Shown: positions 25,676 to 34,035, counted from the stretch's first letter. The stretch is DNA of 64,000 nucleotides from Bacteroidaceae bacterium (GCA_024401225.1 JAKSLM010000010.1:22028-86027), one strand, 5' to 3'. Notes: generated from the letters alone by a model not told the origin. Numbers and translations: made by a program.

Positions 25676-28117
25676 CTATTCTCTTTGGAGATAACAATTA
25701 ATCATGTTCTGTACATCCTCTTTGCTGCAAGCACATTCGCGGAGAATGGATGCTGCGAGCGATGGTGTGAGGCGGCGGAAGTCAGACTCGCGTGGAGTGA
25801 TGATGAGTCCGCCCATATCGAGTGCTCCCGGACTGACAAGAAGCTGATCATCACCCTCGCTATAGTAGCAATCGGGACGATGCTTGGCACGAGGTATGAC
25901 GATGCTTACTATGCGATTGGTATCGGCTGTAGTGTCGGTCCATGTGAGTATGTTCATTGCTGGTTCGTAGTCGCCCTCAGCTATAGGCATGGCATCGTAC
26001 AGCGTGCGGAACAAGGCACTACCCTCCTCCACGCTTTCGCTGATGATGGCGAATGCCGGGCAGATATAATTATCTATATAGTATAGGCCTGTGCCTGATG
26101 CTGATGGCTGTAGCGGCTGCAATGCAGGGGCATAGACTGAGTGCCAATCGCGCTCCAGAGGTACGAGTCCGCGACTGCCTGCCTGGAAGTGCATGTGGTC
26201 GGGTGCTGAGGCACCGCAGCGAGGTCCGTTGTAGAATACGAACATCGCGGGCATCTGGAGTGCTATGGATAGCATATCGGGATACGTACCGAGGATCTCC
26301 TGGCGCTGATGCAAGCGCAACGGGAGCGTGAAGTGGACTGGCAGTATAGGGAACGGATTGACCAATAGATGATAGCGGCCCTGGATGGCTTGGCTCATCT
26401 GCTGCGATGTGCGGTTGAGCTCACAGAGGAAGCACGAGCGGCGTGCTATGCTCTTGCGGTCTATGCTGGCTCCTGTAGATACTATGCGAGCAGGATTGAA
26501 CTGCACGGAGAGGTTGACACCCTCGTGCTGCAGATCCCTACGCTCGGCCGACTTCAGATCTTCATACCTTCTGTTCGCTTCAGGCCATTGCTGAAGCTGA
26601 AGGGTAAAAAAATCGGGAAGGTTGACCTCCTTTCTGTCCCAGTAGGCTACAAGCTGGCGACGGCTTGCAAGTTCGATGGTGCGCAGACCATCCTTGTAAT
26701 GGTTGTTGGCATTGATCTTCTCAGGCGAGAGTGCAGCATCGCTGTTGCCTTCCCAGCGGCGGCAGAGGTAGAGTTCGTCGTAGATACGCCCTATGCGATA
26801 CTGGCGCGAGAGGGCGAGTCCCATGGCGTAGTCCTCACCGTAGCTGGTGTTAGGGAAGTTGCACTTGCATACTATTGGAGTAAAGAATGCACGCGGAGCA
26901 CCAAGACCGTTGATTCGCAGAGCATTATTGCGTCCATTCGCCTCAGTCCACTCCTTATGGTCGATGAGGCCTGGAGGGAGAGTCTCGAGTTGGAAGTTGC
27001 ACATACGGTATGAACCGATGACCATAGCGCATTGCTCATCATGGAACATATCGACCACCTTCTGCAAGGTGGCAGGACTGCTATACAGGTCGTCGCTGTC
27101 GAGCTGAACGGCAAAGCGTCCGCAGCGTGGGTCGAGGATGGCACGGTTCCAGCAGCCTCCGATGCCCAGATCATCGCGCTCAGGGATGATGTGCACGAGG
27201 CGTGAGTCCTCTGCTGCTATGCGATTGAGGATATCGGTAGTGCCATCGGTCGAAAGGTTATCGACCACGATGACATTGAATGGGAAGTCGGTGCTCTGCG
27301 AGAGTGCTGAGCGAACGGCATCCTCGATGGTGCGAACACGATTGCGAACCGGGATGACGACTGAGGCTTCAAACTCAAAGTCGCCACCACTCACATCGAC
27401 CAGCGATGCTGTGGATGGATCGATATAAGCGCCTATCTGCTTCAAGTGCTCGGTAAACACCTGTTCCTTCTCTATCTGATACTGGCGGTTGCGAGGATCG
27501 ACATAGTCGAACTGCTTCTCCCCACTCTTTCGAAGGTCGAGCTCAACCTCGGTGTAGAGATACTCAGAGAGGTGGAACACCTCATGGCAGGCACGGTTGC
27601 GCAGGTTGTAGAGCTGCAGTTCGTAGATGCCCGATGTCTGCCATGCAGAGTCGGGATGTTCCTCAACGAATGCACGGAGACATTCGGTGCGTCCCAAAGC
27701 CAGGGCTCCGAAGTCGAAATCGTCGCGCACGCTGCCATCCTGCATATCGATGGTAGGCACCGCGATGGTCTTTCCATCCTTCACCTGATAGCGGTCGCAA
27801 TAGAGCACCGAGGCACTTACGCTGCACGCTACCTGGTACATGCGGCTTACGGCCTGGTAGCCGAAGCGTATAGGGGTTGGCTTGATGCACAGCATGATGT
27901 ACTGCGACTCAGCAGCCTCGATCATCTGGCGGCAAGTAGCCGAACTGAGCACATTGTCGATCGTCATCAGGCGGCATCCATCGATTGGTGCTGCCGAAGC
28001 ATCGGACGTGAGGAGGGTGATGCTGTTGATGAGCGGCTCAGCCTGCAGCTGGGCTACCGTGTACTGCACGCTCTCGGCATCGCTATATAGCAAAAAACTG
28101 TCTATTCCGGTTTTCAT
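25676..28117 (-). CDS. GT2 glycosyltransferase fused to a GalT/HIT-like (DUF4922) domain, 813 aa
   Basis: Three regions are visible. Residues 1-240 look like a degenerate nucleotide-sugar transferase-type domain. Residues about 250-450 are a GT2 domain ('ASVVIPVRNRVRTIEDAVRS', metal-binding 'QLDSDDLY' at 339-346). Residues about 555-810 match the DUF4922 type, with 'CFLCELN' (562-568), 'HLLVNPFPILPVHFTL' and 'DHMHFQ' at 640-645, an HxHxQ triad like the active site of galactose-1-phosphate uridylyltransferase and nucleotide phosphorylases. No signal peptide or membrane segment, so cytosolic. Such a fusion could make or break a sugar nucleotide and transfer the sugar. The gene heads the cell-wall-salvage-like cluster; its reaction is unknown. 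Confidence 0.8.
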   Translation of the reverse strand: MKTGIDSFLLYSDAESVQYTVAQLQAEPLINSITLLTSDASAAPIDGCRLMTIDNVLSSATCRQMIEAAESQYIMLCIKPTPIRFGYQAVSRMYQVACSVSASVLYCDRYQVKDGKTIAVPTIDMQDGSVRDDFDFGALALGRTECLRAFVEEHPDSAWQTSGIYELQLYNLRNRACHEVFHLSEYLYTEVELDLRKSGEKQFDYVDPRNRQYQIEKEQVFTEHLKQIGAYIDPSTASLVDVSGGDFEFEASVVIPVRNRVRTIEDAVRSALSQSTDFPFNVIVVDNLSTDGTTDILNRIAAEDSRLVHIIPERDDLGIGGCWNRAILDPRCGRFAVQLDSDDLYSSPATLQKVVDMFHDEQCAMVIGSYRMCNFQLETLPPGLIDHKEWTEANGRNNALRINGLGAPRAFFTPIVCKCNFPNTSYGEDYAMGLALSRQYRIGRIYDELYLCRRWEGNSDAALSPEKINANNHYKDGLRTIELASRRQLVAYWDRKEVNLPDFFTLQLQQWPEANRRYEDLKSAERRDLQHEGVNLSVQFNPARIVSTGASIDRKSIARRSCFLCELNRTSQQMSQAIQGRYHLLVNPFPILPVHFTLPLRLHQRQEILGTYPDMLSIALQMPAMFVFYNGPRCGASAPDHMHFQAGSRGLVPLERDWHSVYAPALQPLQPSASGTGLYYIDNYICPAFAIISESVEEGSALFRTLYDAMPIAEGDYEPAMNILTWTDTTADTNRIVSIVIPRAKHRPDCYYSEGDDQLLVSPGALDMGGLIITPRESDFRRLTPSLAASILRECACSKEDVQNMINCYLQRE

Positions 28118-28190
28118 ATCGTATGGTAATGGTTTTCGTAAGTTTCAACTTTAACCTTTTAAGTTAGCACTTTGCACATTCAATGAACTG

Positions 28191-28221
28191 CAAAGGTACT
28201 GAAAGATACACTTATTTCAAA
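28191..28221 (-). promoter_or_regulatory. Promoter of the GT2-DUF4922 fusion gene
   Basis: Minus strand TTTG (28221-28218), 19 bp spacer, TACCTTTG (28198-28191): a full Bacteroidetes promoter about 75 bp before the start codon. Confidence 0.8.
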
Positions 28222-28290
28222 ATAAAAATTGTCACATTTTGTTCGATTCACAAAAGTTTAGTGTTTTTTGAACAAAATTACTCGTTTTTC

Positions 28291-28322
28291 TTTGATAATA
28301 AGAATAAATAAAACTAACTTTG
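28291..28322 (+). promoter_or_regulatory. Promoter of queF
   Basis: TTTG (28291-28294), 20 bp, TAACTTTG (28315-28322). The leader then has a short hairpin (GCGGCA at 28335 pairing with TGCCGC at 28362); it does not look like a preQ1-I riboswitch. Confidence 0.8.
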
Positions 28323-28386
28323 CAGAGAATTTTTGCGGCACACACGTCAAAGCATCCATTTTGCCGCCATTAACATACCAAGAAAC

Positions 28387-28854
28387 ATGAACGACGAAAG
28401 AGCAAACGAAGGCCTACAAGCCTTAGGAAAGAAAACAGAATACCGTCAGGATTATGCACCCGAAGTGCTGGAGGCTTTTCAGAACAAGCACCCAGAGAAT
28501 GACTATTGGGTACGATTCAATTGCCCTGAATTCACAAGCCTGTGCCCTATCACCGGACAGCCGGACTTTGCCGAGATACGCATCAGCTACCTGCCCGACC
28601 AGAAGATGGTAGAGAGCAAGTCGCTCAAGCTGTACCTGTTCTCGTTCCGCAACCACGGCGACTTCCACGAGGACTGCGTGAACAAGATCATGAAGGACCT
28701 CATCAAACTTATGGATCCTAAGTATATCGAGGTGACAGGCATCTTCACCCCACGAGGCGGCATAAGCATCTACCCTTACGCCAACTACGGCCGACCAGGC
28801 ACCAAGTACGAGGAGATGGCCAACTACCGACTGATGAACCACGACCTACATTAA
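28387..28854 (+). CDS. queF: NADPH-dependent 7-cyano-7-deazaguanine reductase QueF, 155 aa
   Basis: Reduces preQ0 to preQ1 in queuosine biosynthesis. The QueF motif [20 protein letters not shown] and the catalytic cysteine in '[13 protein letters not shown]' are both present. Length matches the short, YkvM-like unimodular type. I chose ATG 28387 rather than the in-frame ATG at 28333, because the latter would add 18 residues not seen in the family. The phoH gene follows after three bases. No other queuosine genes are in the window. Confidence 0.95.
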   Translation: MNDERANEGLQALGKKTEYRQDYAPEVLEAFQNKHPENDYWVRFNCPEFTSLCPITGQPDFAEIRISYLPDQKMVESKSLKLYLFSFRNHGDFHEDCVNKIMKDLIKLMDPKYIEVTGIFTPRGGISIYPYANYGRPGTKYEEMANYRLMNHDLH

Positions 28855-28857
28855 CGT

Positions 28858-29841
28858 ATGATAGAAAAGCATATTATATTAGAAGACATAGACCTACTCA
28901 CCTTCTACGGAGTGAACAACGTACACCTGCAGATGATCAAATCGCTGTACCCTAAGCTCCGCATCATGGCAAGGGGAAACATCATCAAGGTGCTTGGCGA
29001 CGAGGAGGAGATGTGCTCGTTTGAGGAGAACATCGACAAGATGCAGAAGCACTGTGCCAAGTACAACTCACTCAACGAAGAAACCATACTCAACATCATA
29101 AAGGGCGAACGCACGCAGAGCCAGGTGACCGACGGGTCAGCTATATGCTACTCCATCACCGGCAAACCTATCGGTCCACGATCGGAGAACCAGATCAAGC
29201 TCGTGGAGGCATACTACAGCAACGACATGCTGTTTGCCATCGGTCCTGCAGGTTCGGGAAAGACATACGTGAGCATCGCACTTGCCGTACGTGCCTTGAA
29301 GAACAAGGAGATACGCAAGATCATCCTCTCGCGTCCAGCGGTCGAGGCAGGCGAGAAACTCGGCTTCCTCCCAGGCGACATGAAGGACAAGATCGACCCA
29401 TACCTTCAGCCACTCTACGATGCCCTTCAGGACATGATACCAGCACAGAAGCTCACCGAATACATGGAGCAGAACGTGATACAGATTGCACCGCTGGCAT
29501 TCATGCGAGGACGCACACTCAACGATGCAGTAGTAATACTCGATGAGGCTCAGAACACCACCACCCAGCAGATCAAGATGTTCCTTACCCGTATGGGACA
29601 GAACACGAAGATGATCATCACAGGCGACATGACACAGATCGACCTTCCACATGCCGTCAAGAGCGGACTGAAGGAGGCTTGCGAGGTGCTTCGTGAGGTG
29701 CCAGGCATAGCATTCATCCACATGAACGACAAGGACATTGTGCGCCACAAGCTCGTGACAAGAATCGTAAATGCATACAACAAATACGATAAGCAAAGAG
29801 AAATCTTGAGAAAGCAAGAACTCAACACCCCAAGAACCTAA
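28858..29841 (+). CDS. PhoH-family ATPase, 327 aa
   Basis: P-loop '[19 protein letters not shown]' near residue 137-155 and Walker B '[11 protein letters not shown]' near 226; the PhoH core '[20 protein letters not shown]' follows. An N-terminal extension of about 100 residues contains a PhoH-type RNA-binding-like segment ('[18 protein letters not shown]'). These cytosolic ATPases are linked to RNA metabolism (YbeZ with YbeY) in other bacteria. It lies 3 bp after queF and is probably co-transcribed with it. Confidence 0.92.
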   Translation: MIEKHIILEDIDLLTFYGVNNVHLQMIKSLYPKLRIMARGNIIKVLGDEEEMCSFEENIDKMQKHCAKYNSLNEETILNIIKGERTQSQVTDGSAICYSITGKPIGPRSENQIKLVEAYYSNDMLFAIGPAGSGKTYVSIALAVRALKNKEIRKIILSRPAVEAGEKLGFLPGDMKDKIDPYLQPLYDALQDMIPAQKLTEYMEQNVIQIAPLAFMRGRTLNDAVVILDEAQNTTTQQIKMFLTRMGQNTKMIITGDMTQIDLPHAVKSGLKEACEVLREVPGIAFIHMNDKDIVRHKLVTRIVNAYNKYDKQREILRKQELNTPRT

Positions 29842-29842
29842 G

Positions 29843-29943
29843 AAATCGAGACCTCGAAACCTCGAAAACTCGAAAACTCGAAATATCGAAAACTCAAATA
29901 CTCAAGAACTCAAAAACTCAAGAACTCAAAAACTTAAAAACTC
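29843..29943. repeat. Short tandem repeat tract between phoH and purC
   Basis: A graded series of 8-10 bp units changes from CTCGAAAA to AACTCAAG/AACTCAAAA along 100 bp, ending just before the purC start codon. The AACTCAAGAACT-type unit is shared with 16495-16553. Confidence 0.75.
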
Positions 29944-29948
29944 ATAAT

Positions 29949-30896
29949 ATGAACGCATTAACAAAAACTGACTACAACTTCCCTGGACAGACAGGAGTGT
30001 ACCGCGGAAAGACCCGCGACTGTTATTTCATCAACGACGACGTCATGGTAATGATTGCCAGCGACCGCATCTCAGCATTCGACGTTGTGCTCCCTAAGGG
30101 TATTCCATTCAAGGGACAGGTGCTCAACCAGATTGCAGCAAAGTTCCTCGATGCCACTACCGACATCTGCCCTAACTGGAAGCTCGCTTGCCCTCACCCA
30201 CAGGTCACAGTAGGACTCAAGTGCGAGGGATTCCGCGTTGAGATGATCATCCGTGGCATCCTCACTGGTTCTGCATGGCGCGACTACAAGAACGGCTGCC
30301 GTGAGATATGCGGTGTGAAGCTCCCTGAAGGCATGCGCGAGAACGAGCGCTTCCCAGAGCCTATCATCACTCCTACAACCAAGGCCGACGAAGGTCACGA
30401 CATGAACATCTCGAAGGGGGAAATCATCGCTCAGGGCATAGTATCGAAGGAGGACTACGAGGTCATGGAGGACTACACTCGCAAGCTCTTTGCACGTGGT
30501 CAGGAAATCGCTGCCAAGCAGGGACTCATCCTCGTTGACACCAAGTACGAGTTCGGCAAGCGCGACGGCAAGGTATACCTCATCGACGAGGTTCACACAC
30601 CTGACTCTTCACGCTACTTCTACGCTGAGGGCTACGAGGAGAAGTTTGAGAAGGGCGAGCCACAGAAGCAGCTCTCGAAGGAGTTCGTTCGCCAGTGGCT
30701 CATCGACCACAACTTCATGAACCAGCCAGGTCAGACCATGCCTGAGATCACAGACGAATACGCAGAGTCAGTATCTGACCGCTACATCGAGCTCTATGAG
30801 CACATCATCGGTGAGAAGTTCGACAAGGGCGAGCAGTCAGCCGACATCGCATCTACAATCGAGAAGAAAGTACTCGACTACCTTGCTAGCAAATAA
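29949..30896 (+). CDS. purC: Phosphoribosylaminoimidazole-succinocarboxamide synthase
   Basis: ATP-dependent ligation of aspartate to CAIR in purine synthesis. The N-terminal '[18 protein letters not shown]' and 'ASDRISAFD' (near residues 38-46) and the '[20 protein letters not shown]' stretch near 197-216 are SAICAR synthetase signatures. At 315 residues it belongs to the longer, yeast-like form rather than the 237-residue E. coli form. Its stop codon abuts the menG start directly (TAA then ATG), so menG is translationally coupled. Confidence 0.96.
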   Translation: MNALTKTDYNFPGQTGVYRGKTRDCYFINDDVMVMIASDRISAFDVVLPKGIPFKGQVLNQIAAKFLDATTDICPNWKLACPHPQVTVGLKCEGFRVEMIIRGILTGSAWRDYKNGCREICGVKLPEGMRENERFPEPIITPTTKADEGHDMNISKGEIIAQGIVSKEDYEVMEDYTRKLFARGQEIAAKQGLILVDTKYEFGKRDGKVYLIDEVHTPDSSRYFYAEGYEEKFEKGEPQKQLSKEFVRQWLIDHNFMNQPGQTMPEITDEYAESVSDRYIELYEHIIGEKFDKGEQSADIASTIEKKVLDYLASK

Positions 30897-31637
30897 ATGT
30901 ACAAGCAAGAGGACATAAAACCATACACTTCGGAAGGTAGTAAGCGTGAGCAGGTCGAACACATGTTTGACAACATAGCTCACTCTTACGACCTTCTTAA
31001 TCATACCCTATCGTTCGGAATCGACAAGATATGGCGCAACAACGCCATAGCCTACCTGAAGCCATTCTGCAAGAAGGGGTGCAGCATACTCGACATCGCT
31101 ACCGGCACAGGCGATTTCGCCATCCTCGCCGACCAGAAGCTGCAACCTGCCCAAGTGGTGGGATGCGACATCAGCGAGGGCATGATGCAGATAGGACGCG
31201 AGAAGGTGGAGAAACTGGGCCTCTCGGACCGCATCACCTTCTGCAACGAGGACTGTGCCAACCTCTCGTTCCAGGACAACCGCTTCGATGCCGTGATCTC
31301 AGCCTTTGCATTGCGCAACTTCCAGAACCTCGACCAGTGTCTGAAGGAGATGCACCGAGTGCTGGCACCCGATGGCCACCTCAGCGTGGTCGATCTCTGC
31401 ACACCCGTATCGTTCCCAATGAAGCAGCTGTTCTGGATCTACAAGAAAGCCATCATGCCTATGCTTGGCGCTCTCCTGTCGAAGGATGCATCAGCCTACT
31501 CGTACCTTCCCGACACAATGGATGCCGTGCCACAAGCAGAACAGATGACAGCCATCATCACCAAGGCAGGATTCCACAATGCACACTATCGCCGACTGCT
31601 GTTCGGCATGTGCATTCTTTACACAGCAGAGAAATAA
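30897..31637 (+). CDS. menG: Demethylmenaquinone methyltransferase (UbiE/MenG)
   Basis: SAM-dependent C-methylation of demethylmenaquinone, the last step to menaquinone used in anaerobic respiration. '[19 protein letters not shown]' near residue 25 and '[11 protein letters not shown]' near 66-76 (SAM-binding motif I) are family signatures, and '[14 protein letters not shown]' near 150 fits. Length 246 is typical. Starts immediately after the purC stop. Confidence 0.95.
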   Translation: MYKQEDIKPYTSEGSKREQVEHMFDNIAHSYDLLNHTLSFGIDKIWRNNAIAYLKPFCKKGCSILDIATGTGDFAILADQKLQPAQVVGCDISEGMMQIGREKVEKLGLSDRITFCNEDCANLSFQDNRFDAVISAFALRNFQNLDQCLKEMHRVLAPDGHLSVVDLCTPVSFPMKQLFWIYKKAIMPMLGALLSKDASAYSYLPDTMDAVPQAEQMTAIITKAGFHNAHYRRLLFGMCILYTAEK

Positions 31638-31654
31638 AATCACACTCCTACAAC

Positions 31655-32398
31655 ATGACAACATACGGACTACTTGGCTACCCATTGGGCCACTCCTTCT
31701 CACGCCGATACTTCACCGAAAAGTTTGAATCAGAAAGCATCGATGCTGAATACCTCAACTTCGAACTGCCATCGATGGATCAGTACCTCACCATGCTCGA
31801 TGAGCACCCTACCCTTCGAGGTCACAACGTCACCATCCCCTACAAGCAGCAAGTCATCCCATTCCTCGATGAGATGTCCGATGAGGCTCGTGCCATAGGA
31901 GCGGTCAACGTGGTCAAGGTAAGCGAGCGCGATGGCAAGCGCTACCTCAAGGGCTACAACAGCGATGTGATCGGATTTGTAGACAGCATCAAGCCACTCC
32001 TCCGCCCACACCACACCAAGGCACTCATTCTCGGCACAGGTGGCGCATCGCGTGCCATCCGCTACGGACTAGAGAGCAAGCTCGGCATCGAGGTGCTGTA
32101 CGTGTCGCGTACACCCAAGGAAGGCATGATAACCTATGCCGACATCACAGCCGAGATACTGAAGCAGTATACAGTCATCGTCAATTGCACCCCATCGGGA
32201 ATGTATCCACACGTTGACGAATGTCCCGACCTCCCATACGAACTAATGACATCCGACCATCTGCTCTACGACCTCGTCTACAATCCTGAAGAAACACTCT
32301 TCATGCGCCGGGGAGCAGAACATGGAGCAACAGTCAAGAACGGACTCGAAATGCTTATCGGACAGGCCATCGCATCATGGCGTTTCTGGAACGAATAA
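31655..32398 (+). CDS. aroE: Shikimate dehydrogenase
   Basis: NADPH-dependent reduction of 3-dehydroshikimate in aromatic amino-acid synthesis. Start at 31655 gives 'MTTYGLLGYPLGHSFSRRYF', the family N-terminus with the Ser-x-Ser-like substrate site. 'GHNVTIPYKQ' (catalytic Lys near residue 65) and 'GTGGASRAIR' for NADP binding are present. 247 residues, slightly short of the E. coli protein. Last gene of the purC-menG-aroE unit, 17 bp after menG, and followed by a strong terminator. Confidence 0.95.
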   Translation: MTTYGLLGYPLGHSFSRRYFTEKFESESIDAEYLNFELPSMDQYLTMLDEHPTLRGHNVTIPYKQQVIPFLDEMSDEARAIGAVNVVKVSERDGKRYLKGYNSDVIGFVDSIKPLLRPHHTKALILGTGGASRAIRYGLESKLGIEVLYVSRTPKEGMITYADITAEILKQYTVIVNCTPSGMYPHVDECPDLPYELMTSDHLLYDLVYNPEETLFMRRGAEHGATVKNGLEMLIGQAIASWRFWNE

Positions 32399-32443
32399 AG
32401 TCAAAAAGCAGCTAAACAGCACGAATCTATACACAAAAATCGT

Positions 32444-32490
32444 AGTGCATCTGGTGGTTGTCGCCACAAGATGCACTATTGTTTTTTGTT
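32444..32490 (+). terminator. Terminator after aroE
   Basis: AGTGCATCT (32444-32452) pairs perfectly with AGATGCACT (32469-32477), with an inner GTGG/CCAC pair, followed by a T-rich run. Confidence 0.88.
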
Positions 32491-32560
32491 CAAATCTATT
32501 AAATTTTGTGTCATTTTCTATAAAAAACGTATCATTCATGTAAATTTTATGCCAAAACAT

Positions 32561-32591
32561 TTTGTTTTTTCGGCAAAACGCCCTACCTTTG
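32561..32591 (+). promoter_or_regulatory. Promoter of candidate small RNA
   Basis: TTTG (32561-32564), 19 bp, TACCTTTG (32584-32591): a full Bacteroidetes promoter with no protein gene within 600 bp downstream. Confidence 0.75.
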
Positions 32592-32596
32592 CACCC

Positions 32597-32719
32597 AGAA
32601 AATAAAGTAATTTTTTCAGAGTTAGTTTTTCATAGTATTTGTTCAATTACAATTCCGATCGAGGAATACAACAATTGAAGTAACGTGATCAGATGTGTGA
32701 ACACCGGTCACGTTTTTTT
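32597..32719 (+). ncRNA. Candidate small RNA of about 120 nt
   Basis: The unit has a promoter at its left and a terminator hairpin at its right (AACGTGA 32682-32688 with TCACGTT 32708-32714, then a T-run). In between, TTCAATT (32642) pairs with AATTGAA (32673) and, inside that, ATTCC (32652-32656) with GGAAT (32663-32667) around a GATCGA loop. No frame longer than a few codons has a ribosome site. The class is unknown to me; a 6S-like RNA is possible but not shown. The 5' end is estimated from the promoter. Confidence 0.5.
32682..32719 (+). terminator. Terminator of candidate small RNA
   Basis: 7-bp outer stem, inner GTGT/ACAC stem and seven T residues. Confidence 0.75.
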
Positions 32720-32767
32720 ATTGCCCTTTTACTATGGCTTAATGAATGGACAAAACATTCAAATAAC

Positions 32768-32845
32768 TCCTTGCAAGGACATGACCAACTCCTTGCAAGG
32801 ATTCGGGCAACTCCTTGCAAGGACTTCATCAATTCCTTGCAAGGA
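32768..32845. repeat. 22-bp-periodic array of TCCTTGCAAGGA palindromes (4 copies)
   Basis: The 12-bp perfect palindrome occurs at 32768, 32790, 32812 and 32834, exactly 22 bp apart each time; the 10-bp spacers differ (share only flanking AA and C). A decayed three-copy array with the same period lies at 51957-52012. Confidence 0.9.
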
Positions 32846-32933
32846 GTTTTTTCTCCACTTCATAAGATAATTTTGATGCACACGCTAGGGGTACTCTTGC
32901 TGAAAATGATGAGAGTTATCAAAGAGTTCTCAG

Positions 32934-32970
32934 AGCGTTCGCGGAACGATTGCGGAGCGTTCGCGGAACG
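32934..32970. repeat. Two AGCGTTCGCGGAACG palindromes, 22 bp apart
   Basis: The 15-bp string starts at 32934 and 32956; CGTTC and GAACG are inverted around GCG. The second copy extends to GGA...TCC. The 22-bp spacing equals that of the neighbouring array though the sequence differs. Confidence 0.8.
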
Positions 32971-33167
32971 TTCCACCCTCCAACGCGCGCACGTATATTA
33001 TTAAGAATAGATAAAGAAAAGAGGAAGACGAGATAATATCACCACCCCTCCCTCCTTTCGTCGTCGTCGTGAATGATGGTGATGGTGGTGATGATGATAT
33101 TGAATTCAATATAACCTTACTCCCCGCAAATAAAACGCGGACACAGAGCAACTTTCTTTGAACAAAA

Positions 33168-33199
33168 TTTGTTTTTCTCATGGATTTTTATTAACTTTG
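33168..33199 (+). promoter_or_regulatory. Promoter of the serpin remnant
   Basis: TTTG (33168-33171), 20 bp, TAACTTTG (33192-33199), 31 bp before the ATG. Confidence 0.75.
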
Positions 33200-33230
33200 C
33201 ACAAAACTTAAAGAATAACAAAATAAAATC

Positions 33231-33499
33231 ATGAAAGTTACGAAAACAGGATTTCACCTTGCAACATTGCTCTTTGCTGCGTTGTTATCGATTGCATTCG
33301 TGTCGTGCTCAAAGTCGACGGAATCGATCGATGAGGAGGTGGTGAAGTAGCTGCAGCCACTCACTTGCGATTGGAAACCTCCAATGGTGGCGAACTGCCT
33401 AAGCCTATCGTAGTAACACTCGACCACCCATTCGTGTTCTGCATCATGGAGCATAGCACCAGTTTCCCTTTGTTCATAGGTTCTGTTGAACGACCTTGA
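33231..33499 (+). pseudogene. Serpin lipoprotein remnant (deletion plus frameshift)
   Basis: ATG 33231 opens a 39-codon frame with a lipoprotein signal peptide (FVSCSKS) ending '...SIDEEVVK' and a stop at 33350. Shifting by one base at about 33335 continues as 'GGEVAAATH' and then, through 33499, 'DHPFVFCIMEHSTSF' and 'LFIGSVERP'. These are the serpin reactive-centre hinge (normally EEGTEAAAAT) and the serpin C-terminal signature. The signal peptide is thus joined straight to the serpin strand s5A/reactive loop, so about 300 residues of serpin body are missing, and one G appears lost. Bacteroidales serpins such as Tannerella miropin are lipoprotein protease inhibitors; this copy cannot fold as one. 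The promoter is intact. Confidence 0.75.
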
Positions 33500-33541
33500 T
33501 AATTATTCACACTATTAACTTTATAAAAAATTACAAGAAAA

Positions 33542-33961
33542 ATGAAGAAAGTATTTTATTTGTTTGCTGCTATCTGCATGATGGCAGTAACTATGGTTTC
33601 CTTCACAAGCTGCGAGAAGGATGGAGACAAGAAAAAAGAGGCACCTTCGGTTGAAGGTACATGGGTTGGTAAGGCTAAAACAAACTTAGGATTGTTTGGA
33701 GAAGATGCTAAATATGTTGATTGCACTTTCACTTTCGCAAAGAACAAGGCTACAATCACAGAAGGTGACAATGAGCCAGTAGAGTACACTTTCACATACA
33801 ATGCAGCTCTTCTTGACTCGGATCCTGCTTACCTCACATTCTTCTATAAGGGTGAAGATGTAGGTTCTTTGCACTACAAGATTGAAGGTAACAAACTTAT
33901 CTTCACTGGCACAAACGGCTCATGGGGCTATGGCTATGTAGGAACTTTCACAAAGAAGTAA
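33542..33961 (+). CDS. Small lipoprotein, lipocalin-like beta-barrel candidate, 139 aa
   Basis: Signal peptide with lipobox (FTSCEKD). The mature part of about 115 residues begins 'VEGTWVGKAKTNLG' and ends 'GYGYVGTFTKK', with alternating strands ('CTFTFAKNKATITEG', 'YKIEGNKLIFTGTNGSWG') as in lipocalin-like Bacteroidales lipoproteins. Function is unknown. It lies 42 bp after the serpin remnant, may use the same transcript, and is followed by a hairpin. Confidence 0.75.
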   Translation: MKKVFYLFAAICMMAVTMVSFTSCEKDGDKKKEAPSVEGTWVGKAKTNLGLFGEDAKYVDCTFTFAKNKATITEGDNEPVEYTFTYNAALLDSDPAYLTFFYKGEDVGSLHYKIEGNKLIFTGTNGSWGYGYVGTFTKK

Positions 33962-33989
33962 AGAAAGAAATACATCACAAATCAAAAAG

Positions 33990-34035
33990 AACGGGTACCA
34001 CGATATGTATCTATCGGGTACCCGTTACTGTTTTA
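33990..34035 (+). terminator. Terminator between convergent lipoprotein genes
   Basis: AACGGGTACC (33990-33999) pairs with GGTACCCGTT (34017-34026), followed by a T-rich run; it may serve both strands. Confidence 0.8.

Larger units (their letters stand above)
32399..33230. other. 832-bp accessory intergenic region
   Basis: No protein gene is supported. In order it holds the aroE terminator, a candidate small RNA unit (promoter 32561-32591, terminator 32682-32719), a 22-bp-periodic palindrome array (32768-32845), a second pair of palindromes (32934-32970), a GATGGTGATGGTGG-like stretch (33070-33100) and the promoter of the serpin remnant (33168-33199). Confidence 0.7.

Noticed and set aside
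28323-28386. preQ1 riboswitch before queF
   Set aside because: Only a simple 6-bp hairpin with a long loop is seen; the A-rich tail and pseudoknot of preQ1-I are not apparent.
32768-32845. Regular repeats suggesting a CRISPR array
   Set aside because: Repeats are 12-bp palindromes with 10-bp spacers, far too short, and no cas genes are present.
32930-33181. 83-codon minus-strand frame in the intergenic region
   Set aside because: Low-complexity Ser/Thr/Gly translation through the palindromes and repeat-like stretch, no ribosome site.
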